A DNA stretch of 64,000 nucleotides from Sebastes aleutianus (Eukaryota; Chordata; Actinopteri; Perciformes; Sebastidae), in contig CAKAKS010000067.1 in assembly GCA_916700875.1 (NCBI GenBank), forward strand, positions 30,232,933-30,296,932, in the 5' to 3' direction. Every line of letters begins with the position of its first letter. The stretch's first letter is position 1. The translations under genes were made by a program, and so were the position numbers. Shown one piece after another: positions 31,301 through 43,300 of the stretch. The notes beneath the pieces are model-generated. The model ran no database searches. It saw only the letters and a program-made list of their open reading frames with translations, and was not told the origin of the DNA.

Positions 31301-34300
31301 CCCCCCCTCTTTCAGCCACAAGGTTTGTTAGAGAGGCAGTTGGTCAGAGGACACACAAAGTTAAATCCCCCCCCTCTCTTCTTTCTTTTTGGACCGCACG
31401 GAGTGACCTCTCAGATTTGTTATACAGAGATTGAAAGCTGCAGGCTGATAAATATGTATTATTATTGATTTCAGTTCTTTTATACAGTTAAAGTTGCACG
31501 TACATTACCTTTATGCCAGAGGTGTCTTTTCTTGAAATTGAAGGTTAAAGATAGAAGTAGGGCTGGGACGATACAATACTATCACGATACTTTGGTGCCG
31601 ATTTGATATTTATTGCGATTCGATATTATGATTTATTGCGATTTTTGTTTACTTTTTTAACACTAGACCATGGGGGAAAGTTGACTCATACACTTCTAGG
31701 GATTTTTACTTTGTAAAATCTCTAAATTAATACGGTAAAAATGTTTGATTTTAAACATGTAGGTAGTCAGAGATGTCCTAAAGTCAAATATATCAGTAAT
31801 TGTCAGCCATTGTTTATACAATTATTTTCCCAGCAACCCAAAAAATCAAAGAATTGTCCTAAAAAATAGGGGTATTTTCTGCATTCTGTCTTTCACTTCG
31901 ATATTACGATTTATTGCGATTTCTGTTAACTTTTTTTTAACACTAGACCATGGGGAAAGATAGAAGTAGGGCTGGGACGATACATCTCTCTCACGATTCA
32001 ATACTATCATGATACTTTGGTGCCGATTTGATATGTATTGCGATTCGATATTATGATTTATTGCGATTTTTGTTAACTTTTTTAACACTAGACCAAGGGA
32101 AAAAGTTGAATCATACACTTCTAGGGACTTTTACTTTGGAAAATATCTAAATTAGTACAGTAAAAATGTTTGATTTTCAGCATGAGAGAGGTCCTGAAGT
32201 CAAATATATCAATCACTGTCAGGTATTATTTGTTTATATTTACTTTGGAAATCTCTATGTTAATATAGTTAAATGTTCTTCTTTTTGGTCCGCATGTAGT
32301 GACCTCAGATTTTTTTATACAGAAATTGAAAGCTGCAGGCTGATAAATATGTATTATTATTGATTTCAGTTCTTTTATACAGTTAAAGTTGCACATACAT
32401 AATCTTTATGCCAGAGGTGTCGTTTCTTGAAATTGAAGGTTAAAGGGACTATTTGTAACTTTCAGAAATGCTTGTTAACAGCGACACCTGTGGCCGCTAA
32501 ATCAACGAAAGTCAGCGTCCTGTTGCTCGCGCTTGTGCTCGCTCTAAATAGACATGAACGAGCATCGCTCAAAACAGTGAGGCGACACACGTCAGCTAAA
32601 ACCACAATATCACTCTATATTTCAGCTGCTTGGCAGTAATGTTAGCTGACCAGACGAAGTTCTCTCCATGAATCAATGCTGATCCTACTGTGTGGGCTTT
32701 TCCTGCTTCTGCCCCGTTGCTTCAGCTTCCGGGGCTGAAGCAGGAAGAGAAACGTTATCGTGAGACAATAACGTTTCTCACAGCGGAGCCCCGTCACTTC
32801 ATAAGACGCGGGAAAACTCTGTTGATCTGGAGGAGCTGCAGCATTTATTTCTGCACAAATGTCCACTGAACATTCACTAGATATTCTCAGAGCTACGAAC
32901 TCTTTTGCAGTGTGTAGTGTGCGCGCATGCACGTGTAGAGGTGGAGTGAGACAGCGAGACAGCGAGACAGCGAGAACGCGCGAGGTGTGTGAGTGAAGGC
33001 AGGCAGAGGAGCAGAGACTCCGGCCACACGCGACAGTCATATGAGAGCGCGCGCATGGGACCTCGACCCGGTAGATTTATACGTGTAAGAAGTTACAAAC
33101 AGTCCCTTTTAAAGATAGAAGTAGCGCTGGGACGATACACCTATCTCCAGATTCAATACTATCGCGATACTTTGGTGCCGATTCGATATCATGATTTATT
33201 GCGATTTTTTAACTTTTTTAACACTAGACCATTGAATCATACACTTCTAGGAACTTTTACTTTGGAAATCTTTGTTAATATAGTTAAATGTTCTTCTTTT
33301 TGGTCCGCATGTAGTGACCTCAGATTTTTTAATACAGAAATTGAAAGCTGCAGTCTGGTAAATATGTATTATTATTGATTTCAGTCATTTACACAGTTAA
33401 AGTTGCACATACATTATCTTTATGCCAGAGGTGTCTTTTCTTGAAATTGAAGGTTAAAGATAGGGCTGGGACGATACACCTATCTCCCGATTCATAACTA
33501 TCATGATACTTGGATGCTGATTCAATATGTATTACGATTCTACAAGTATTGTGATTCAATACTACGATTTATTATGTTTTGTTAACTTTTTTAACACTAG
33601 ACCACAGGAAAAAGTTGAATCATACACTTCTAGGGACTTTTATGTTGGTAGATATCTAAATTAATACAATAAAAATGTTTTATTTTCATCATCAGAGATG
33701 TAAAGTGGAAGTCAAAGCCATTGTCAGGCTTCATTTATAAAAAAATGTTTCCAGCGACCCAAAAATCAAAGAATTGTCCTCACAAATTAGTGGTATTTTC
33801 TGTATTCCCTGTCTTTTTATTGTGGTTAAAGTTGAGGCACTCTTCCCCCCCTTGGTTGGTTAGAGAGGCAGTTAGTCTGGACTAAGCTGGAGACGTGACA
33901 CAAAGTTAAATTCCCCTCCTTTTGGTCCGCATATAGTGACCTCTGAGATCCCATTTTTGTATTTTTAACTTGATTTAGTATAAATGGCTTCAATCAAGTA
34001 GATTAGTGGTTATTCTTTTTAGGAGGGGAGCCTGTTTTGGATTCAAGTTCCTAGAAGTGGTCTTGGTGATCTTGGAGTTGATTGTTTTAACTTTAATTAG
34101 GAGGCCTTGAGGTTAAACAAACCCTGACATTTAGGCATTATTCAGTCTGAAAGCATGCGTGAAAAGTGGTGCAAAATAATATAGGATATGTATTAACATT
34201 CTCAATCTGAATGTTGCTTAATAGTTGGTGGAATAATCACTTTACCTTGAATTATTCTTGGGTGTAGTGTGTTGTTGGGTCCATTTAACTGTCTAATAGG

Positions 34301-37300
34301 GATGCACTGATCAAGTTTATACTTGATTTTGAAGATTTTTTACCACGTTGCTGGTGTACGATTTATTGTTTTAATGATAAATAACAATTCAGTGAATTTA
34401 TATCTGTGTTTATTTGTTACGTTTTGTTTTAAAAAGTTAGGGAAGTGAAACCTGATGTTTTCCTTGCACAAAAAAATAATGATCTCACACAATGAGGGGC
34501 AGAAAAAGTCGGGTCGGTGCATCCCTACTATCTAAAGCAAAATCTGGTCCCTTTTTAAAAACCCTGTGTGCACCATATGCCTAAAATATGTTGATTTTTG
34601 TCATACAGAAGTCCCATTTTCAGTCTAATGCCTAACATGTTGGCAATACCCCACCAACAGACAGGAAAACCCCCGCCACCTTACACATAGGGGGGAATAC
34701 AACACATGCAGCGAAGTGACCCTGCGTGTCCTACGAAACACAACATTAAGATTTACCAGTTAATCGAGATTTCACAGAATGCCGCAATTCAATTTCCAGT
34801 CTAATATCCGTGCGCTGCTGCTCGTTCTCCACATGTATACCCCCCATTATCTTATCTCTGCACATTGAAACTAACATTTCTAATGACCGTAAAGATTCAG
34901 CCATGCCACAGCCTTGTTCATTCAGTTTCCTTCCAACTTTTTTGGAAGAATGAAAGACGGGCTTTGTTTTGGAGCAGGTGTCCATCAATGTGTCACGTCT
35001 TTTGAATAAGCTGTTCACTGTGATTTTGACCTATGAGTCATTAGTGTGATCGGCTTTGGCTATCTGAATATTTTCACTCTCAATGCGCCACCTTCTATTG
35101 ACCTTTTTTAACCGACGCTCACTGTTCTGGTTCAGGACAGCTCGCAGCAAGATGGCTAAATGTTTAAAAGTGTTGGTAATAGGGGCCAGAGGAGGAGAGG
35201 CCAAAAGGCAAAATAGGTTTGTACGAATGAGAGAGGACGAGTAGTGCGTAGTGCCCCTATTGGCATGCAGAGAGCACTATCACTTGTAGCTGACAACACT
35301 GATGTTGTTGTACTCTGTTAGTGAAAATGACCATTGTCCCTGTCTTTGTCCCTCCCATCTCATTCGACTCTCTTTGCTGTGTGACGTCCCTTTGCTGATC
35401 TCTTACTACTCAAATCTGAAAGAAATTACTCTTATCAGTTCACAAAACCAGTCGCATTAAAAGCAGCTGGGTGTTTTTATTGGATTTATCAGAAGGAAAG
35501 CCGTGCTTCTCTGTTGGGCGCTGAGATTTATTATCTCTTGTAGGCTTGAGAGGAAGTTTATTATATCAAAAGCACATTTTCACTTTCAACGTGACTTGTT
35601 GCGCTACCCTAAAATGATATTTATGTTGAACTCGAAGCATTAGCTACCCACTCACATACTAGGTGCTGAAGTTGACTTACAAATTCAAATGTTTTTGCAA
35701 AATTTGGCAGGAATAAATCATGGTGTTGTCAATATTTTGCAGCTCTCACGTAGTGTGAATTGACTTGACTAGATGTATTAAACATGGCCTTATGTCCAAG
35801 AATACTTATGCAAGGATGAGGACAGAGTGGTATAAGGGTTTTCACTGTCAAATTGACTGTGTTTACGTGAACAATCCTGCCCAATAACTGGAATAATAGA
35901 CCAACAAAAAGATAAAAACCCTCAACTAACTCAACTTAAACTTGAACAGTAGTTTTTGATAGTTGACAAACGGTTAAATCTCACCACCAAGGGTGGGGTT
36001 TCCACTGTGGGTGTGTGGGGAGTGTCCAGAAACTACTTAAAAAATTTCAGTTTTATCCCCCCGGCTTCACTTTTACAGTCAGAGTTTGAGCTGAATAACT
36101 AAAACCTCTCGACGTTGTCCTCGGCGCTTTCAGCTCCTCGGAAGAGCTCTTTTATATTTTGAGTCACAGATGACAGATATTCATATAAAGACGCTGTAGC
36201 TGAACATCGATAAACGCCAACTTAGCGTAGTGCTTCTGATAACAGAAATTGAAAGCTGCAGGCTGATAAATGTGTATTATTATTGATTTCAGTCTTTATA
36301 CAATTAAAGTTGCAAATGCATTATCTTTATGCCAGAGGTCTCTTTTCTTAAAATTGAGGGTTATAGATAGAAGTAGCGCTGGGACGATACACATATCTCC
36401 CAATTCAATACTATCACGATACTTGGGTGACGATTCGATATGTATTGCGACTTTTAAGTACTGCAATTTGATATTATTTATTGCAATTTTTGTTAACTTT
36501 TTTAACACTACACCATGAGAAAAAGTTGAATCATGCACTTCTAGGGACTTTTACCTTGTAAAATCTCTAAATTAATACAGTAAAAATGTTTCATTTTCAG
36601 CATGTATGTAGTCCGAGATGTCCTGAATCGTATCGTGACTTGAGTGTGGTGATAATATCGTGTCGGGGGGGACTCTGGTGATTCCAACCCCTAGTGTTTT
36701 GGAGGTGGATGACCCTGATTAGCAGACTTAAAGGCCGCCACTGAGGCCGCCATGTTGTTCCCAGTGTAGGGTAGATGATGGCACCTGATGCTGCAGCGCT
36801 CCTGTTGGACAGTTCAGTGTCGAGAGCCCGGTGTTGGGTATCTGAGCCTGAGCACTGGTGTTTGTTAGGGTGGCCATTTTGTCTCCTATCATCATCATGT
36901 GTCATGGATGGCAGCCCTGTTAGCAGACATGAGAAGTGCTGCTGTTGTTTGTCTCCATCTCTTTCATCTTGCCATCTATCGCTCCACCTCCCACCCTTCA
37001 CCCACGCACCCACACTCCCTTCTCTACCCATGCATGAGCTCCCTCCTCTTCTTTCTACTCTTCATTCTCACCCTTTCCATCTCTCTCTCCATCTTTGCCT
37101 GCCTGTCTGTTTCCTCCCCCCTCCCCTCTCCTCCCCTCCCCTCCCTTCCCCTCCCCTCCAGTCCTCTCATTTCCAGCCAAAAGGTTAGCGGGGGTCTTTA
37201 GCACCGTGGTGACATTCAAAACTGAGTGTCATCGCTGTCTCTCTCGCTCTCGCTCATCCCTCCCTCTCACCTGTCTCTCCCTCTGCCCCCTCCTCCCCCT

Positions 37301-40300
37301 CCTCCTCCACCTCCTCCTCCTCCTCCTACACTCTCCTCCCCCATCCCCCCATCCTCCTCCTGCAGCGAGGGCCTTCTGGACCAAGTGCTGTGCCTAGAAG
37401 AGAGGCTGGCGTTAATACAGCTCTCAAGTGTTAGTGTGTGGGCCGTACGTGTGATAGAGGAGACGGCCTGTCAAGTACATCTCTGACCCATATGTGTGCG
37501 TGCCTTTTTAATCTATCCTTGACCTCTCCCAGCGTTGATGTGTGCCTGCCATATCCTGTTTTCCTCTCTTCCATCCTTCAGCTCTCGTCGTACACCAACC
37601 TCACCGCCGCTGGGAAACAAATAAGCAAAGCTAAACTCTCCGCTGGAAATATGTGGGAGTTTTTTGTGTCATCAGCTGCTGATGAATCCCATCGCCGAAA
37701 AAACTGGCGCCACGCAAATCTCATCAGTTTCCCCCCCAACGCACGCTGTGGTTTAATGGCACTGTCGTGGCATCCACGCATCCTTCCTCATTTCTCTCCT
37801 CGAGTGATTCACATTGCTGATGAAAGGTTAAGTGCTGCTTGCTTGTGGAATCAACATCCAGTTAGGACGATGGAGATGGATGCGAGGTCAGAGAGGGGAG
37901 AGATGTATTTAAAAAGGAACAATGTTAAGCACATGCAAGAGAAGATGTACGCATCTCTCCAGTAAACCCGTTCCCATCACTCCTCCTCTTAAATGACACT
38001 GATGCGTCCATTATTGGGAGCTAATAGAGCTGGGACGATTCTCCTATCTCCCGATTCGATATTTATTGCGATTTATTGCGATTTTGGTTAACTTTTTTAA
38101 CATTAGACCATGAGAAAAAGGTGAATCATACTCTTCTAGGGACTTTTACTTTGGAAAATATCTAAATTAATCCAGTAAAAATATTTGTTTTTGCATGTAT
38201 GTAGTCAGAGATATCCTGAAGTCAAATATATCAGTCATTGTCAGGAATTATTTATTAAATTTCACACGTGTATACTTCCTCTAACTTTGCCACGTCTGTC
38301 TCTAGCTCTCCCGTCAGATCCATCGGGGCTGTTTGAATGCATTTAACATAAATGTCAGTATATTGGTGCTCTACAATTATAGCGTTGGTGGCCCATTTGA
38401 CCACGGAGATGAGAGCGACGGCCGGCTCAACCGCACGTTACCGCAATACGATAACGTATCCTGTCCATGACAGAGCTAGCATGCAGCTTTAGCCGTGACG
38501 TTTAGCTCTGCTTTTCCTGTCAATGTGTGAAACCTAAAGTGTTTCCATACTTTACTGGATGTGTAGTGTTTATCACGTAGGATTTAACATGTGAGGGTGC
38601 AGGTCGTATCCACGCCGACCGTCCGCCGTTTTTCGACTTTTTCGTTTCGGCTCACTGCGGCGGTTTGTTTTGGTTGACGGATACAGATATGACGTCACAA
38701 TACTCAGACTACAACAATAAAAGCGGTAACTTCCTTCTACCTCCACATAGCCTCAAATGAATTAAATATATCGATTCTTGCATTAAAAATACAATGTCAA
38801 AATCATTAAAAAAAATATCGCGATACATAGGTGAATCATTTTTTTCCCCCCACCCTTATCAGCTGTAGTTTTCAAAAAGATCCTGAGCTGGATTCAAACC
38901 CACTACGGAAGCACTTCTGATCCTGTAGAGCGCATTGACTCTGGAAAAAGGGGTGTGCATTTGTGAGGCCCAGGGGAGACGTTACCCCCACAGCTTCATA
39001 GGAAGGACTCTGGAAGTTAATTGGTTGTTAGCAGGCAGGCAGGTGGGGCAGGGAGGGGAACCAGCCAATCCCCGGGGACCCGGTCCAGACCTGCCTGTCC
39101 CATTGGTCTAAAAGGGCATGTCAATAGCAGTGATTGATTAGGGAGGTGTGGGGGTAGCATGCTGGGGAGCCCGGTCTATATACTGTGTGTGTGTGTGGGT
39201 TTGCTCTCGCTAGTTTCTTCAGAATTGTTGGGAAATTCCTCGTGTAAACCCTTTTCTTTGGAAGCTCATATCTTATTCAGATTTTGCTAAATATGAAAAT
39301 CTAGACCGAGAATCAGAAAAAGTACTGCCTCTGATGTAGTTGCTCAGAAATGTTTCCAAAGCTTCATCTTAACGTTCGTTTGCACGGGGGATGACAAATC
39401 TCTCAACAGCACCAAAACCACTTGGTGGTTTTTCTGAACAGGCTGAAGAGACTCCCCAGCTAGTGACGAATCTTGTAGTTTTTTGAAAAGTCTACCCCCT
39501 TTGAAAGTTTGATGAGAGTTGCAGGGGGTTTCCCCCCAGAGCCGGTAACGGTGGCAGTGTGCCACTGCGATAACTCATTTGCATCACTGAGCAACAATTT
39601 CTCCCCCCCCCCCCACCCCACTAACCTGCAACAGTTTGATTTCTGATTTTCATTTAGTAGGTTCATTGACTTTCAGAGGGATGTGATCTTTTTAAATGAA
39701 TGGGACACACACTGGTGTGATGTCAGCAGCAAGCCACACAGTCTGAGGGGGGGGAGGCTGTGGTAGAAGTAGAAGCTGTGGTCCAGCCAGTCAGACACAA
39801 CGGCGAGGGTTAAACCATCATTGGTTGTCATCCTGAAGGGGTCAATATACGTCATCTAACCTGGCGTCTTGACCTTCTTCGTGACGGGGAGCTGAATGTA
39901 GGTCGGACACCAAAGCAGTCTCATAAAACATAGGTTGAACATACAGTATGTCTTGTATAAATGGAGTTTGAGGATATAGATTATCCTCTTCCGAGCCCAC
40001 AGCAAAAACTGCCGATGGCGATACCTGGGCTTTGGGTATTGGCCGATGCCGAGCACCGATCTGATCCCGGTGTTTGATTAATAAGCTGTATGCTTCACTG
40101 TGTGGAAATGACTGGGATCATTCTGTTATGTGTAAGGCAACATCAGGCTTGACTTAAACATTGCTTTCCTGACTTTATAACAAAATGCAACAAATAAATG
40201 CATAGACAAATTTACTGAATTGTAATTTATTATTAAAATAATAAATCGTACACCAGCAACTTGGTAAAAAAAAATTGTATAAATCTTAAAGGAATTACAA

Positions 40301-43300
40301 TTCAACTGTAAACCTTTTTTAATGCAGCAACAAATTGGTCAAAAATGTAAGCTTTAAAAGATCCACAGAGCAGCGTTGTTGCGGTTTGAGCAGCATCAGT
40401 TTGGCAGATCTGCATCGCTTCTGAGAGCGTTTCACCTCATCACCACTACACATCCTTGTCTAGGTACCCTTTATAATAGAGTTGTAGAGTCCTGCTTCCA
40501 AACAAACAACTCCAATACTGTTTGACATCCAGCATAGGACAATATGAAACCATTTTCCATGTTTCTGAAAGGTTTCAATGGTGTCAATCGATTAAAATAT
40601 GTAATCGCGATTAATCGCAAATTTTTTTATCTGTTCAAAATGTACCTTAAAGGGAGATTTGTCAAGTATTTAATACTCTTCTCAACATGGGAGTGGACAA
40701 ATATGCTTGCTTTATGCAAATGCAAGTATATATTTATTATTGGAAATCAATTAACAACACAAAACAATGACAGATATTGTCCAGAAACCCTCACAGGTAC
40801 TGCATTTAGCATAAGAAAAATATGCTGAAATCATAACATGGCAAACTGCAGCCCGACAGGCAACAACAGCTGTCAGTGTGTCAGTGTGCTGACTTGACTA
40901 TGACTTGCCCCAAACCAATGTGATTATCATAAAGTGGGCATGTCTGTAAAGGGGAGACTCGTGGGTACCCATAGAACCCATTTTCATTCACATATCTGGA
41001 GGTCAGAGGTCAAGGGACCCCTTTGATAATGGCTGTGCCAGTTTTCCCTTGCCTTAATTTAGCATAAGTTTGGAGCGTTATTTAGCCTCATTTGTGACAA
41101 GCTAGTATGACATGGTTGGTACTGATGGATTCATTAGGTTTTTCTAGTTTCATATGATACCAGTATCTTCACTCTAGCTTCAAAGCTGAGCCCGCTACAA
41201 CCTACAAAACGCAAGTTGTGTTAAAGCGTTAAAGAAATTAGTGGCGTTAAAACGAATTTGCGCTCTTATCGCGTTAACTTTAACTCTTTTCCACGTCTCA
41301 CCTCCCTCTGTTCTCTATCACTCCCTCTTACTCTCAACGCCATCATCACATACACACCTGCATCCTTCACCTCTTAATACACTCACAGATGCGAGTGATT
41401 TTCAAAGGCTAGACGGAGTCAGTTTCAGAGACCCTATAACAGGTTCTTTAGCTCAGTGAGCACATGGATACACTCTCTCTCTCTCCCTCCCTCTCTCGCT
41501 CCACTAGCAGGTTCCTTGGCCTCCCCCCTGTGGCCTACTTCTCTCTCTCTCTCTCTGGTGCCGGTCTCTCGGCCTCTGTGTCCTCTGGGATCAGACTGGT
41601 AGCCGGCCAGTGGTTTTTCCTACCACATGGTAAAGGCAGGGAACAGATTGGATAAACACAGCCCTTTCCTGCTGACCCACCCCCGCCGTCGACCACCCCC
41701 CCATCCTCTCTCCGCAACACACACACACACCCCGGCATGCACACTGCGCACACACACACTGTCCATTAACGAAGCAGCCGTGCGTAAAATAACCAGATTT
41801 TCTCTAGCTTCACTGCCTCTCTCTTTCTTCTCTCGCTTTCTTGATCCCCCCCAACCCTCCTCCTCCTCCTCCTCCTCCTCCTCCTCCTCTTCTTCTCTCT
41901 TCCTTCCTTCCGGGCCTCAAATCCCAGCCCCAAACACACGGCCCTGCATCCCCTCACTTGAGCGTAATTACACACACAGCTAGCCAGCTCCTGCGTGCTG
42001 TCCTCCATTTGGGAACAAAGGTATAAATTATAGCGGCTTAGATCCTGGCGGTAATGGGAGGTGGGTGGGTGCACACGTGTCCTCCAGAGGAAGAGGGAGA
42101 TCACTCCTTCAGGTGTCTAGTTAGTTAGGTCCGCTACGCCTTTACGGTGGAGTTTGTTTCAGTGGCTTGTTTGTCTGTCTGCGTCTCGGTGGAAAACTGG
42201 TGTTGTTGACATGGCAGAGATTTCCTGTAGTAAAGCCTGGAGGCTACAGACAGTTTAGCTGCCAAACTTTCAACGGCACAGACAGGACTGCATTGAGCTG
42301 CTGTTGGCTAATCTCTCTTCCTTCTTCCTTCCGTCACCCCGGACCAACACCGCATACACACAGAGGGTTTGTTTTCACCGAGTACGGAACTAGTTAGTTA
42401 ACAAATCAAATCTGCTTATTTCCTTATTTGGCCAAAAACGTTTTATTGTTAAAAGAAGCTGAATAAGGAAGGGCTCTGTCTTAGCTCTCAAGATGTGACT
42501 TGGTGCATCAAGAGGAGAACGACCACATGCAAATTGTCCACCAGATTCCTCAGACTGAAAACAAATCACAATAAACATAAGCTTTCGAAAATGTGTAGAG
42601 CAGGAAACGGGAGAGGTGTGTCACAGAGGGCCTGCAGGTATTTATACCAGCCAAAGTTTACACCAGGTGACGTCACGGACTAACACGCCTTCAGTCAGAC
42701 TGGAAGAACGGTTGCATCACCGGCTGTAAGGGTTGGTCGGAGTGCCAACTTGGATACTGTGGGACCTGCAACTTTCCAGGCATCACAATGTAATTTCATA
42801 ATGCCAGAATTGCTATATTTGCTTTATTTGATGCATGTTTATGCAGAGGTAGAAAGAAGTTACTTCTTTTATTGTTGTAGTAACGTGACGTCACATCAGC
42901 TCCGTATCCGTCAACCAAAACAAACAACAGCGAGCCGAAACGAAAAGTAGAAAACGGCGGAGGGTATACGTTGATCCGACCTGCACCCTCACATGTTAAA
43001 TCCAGCGTGGTAAACACTACACATCCAGTAAAGGATGGAAACACTTTCACACATTGACAGGAAAGGAAAAAGATTATAAAGAAAATACCACTAATTTGAG
43101 ATGGAAATGTCTTTGTTCTTTGATTTTTGGGTTGCTGGAATTTTTTTTATAAATATTGTCAGACAATGACTGATATATTTGACTTCAGGACATCTCAGAC
43201 TATATACTTGCTGAAAATCAATCATATTTCCCAAAGTAAAAGTCCCTAGAAGTGTATGATTTAACTTTTTCTCATGGTCTAGTGGTAACAAAAAGTTAAC

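Noticed and set aside
37438..37965. 175-residue frame in chd7 intron 1
   Set aside because: No domain, no family match recalled and no paired splice sites. Kept only as a possible noncoding conserved block.
38870..38960. tRNA-like or SINE-like segment on the - strand (GGGTTTGAATCC)
   Set aside because: A B-box-like motif is present but the stems do not pair well and no convincing A box or acceptor stem was found.
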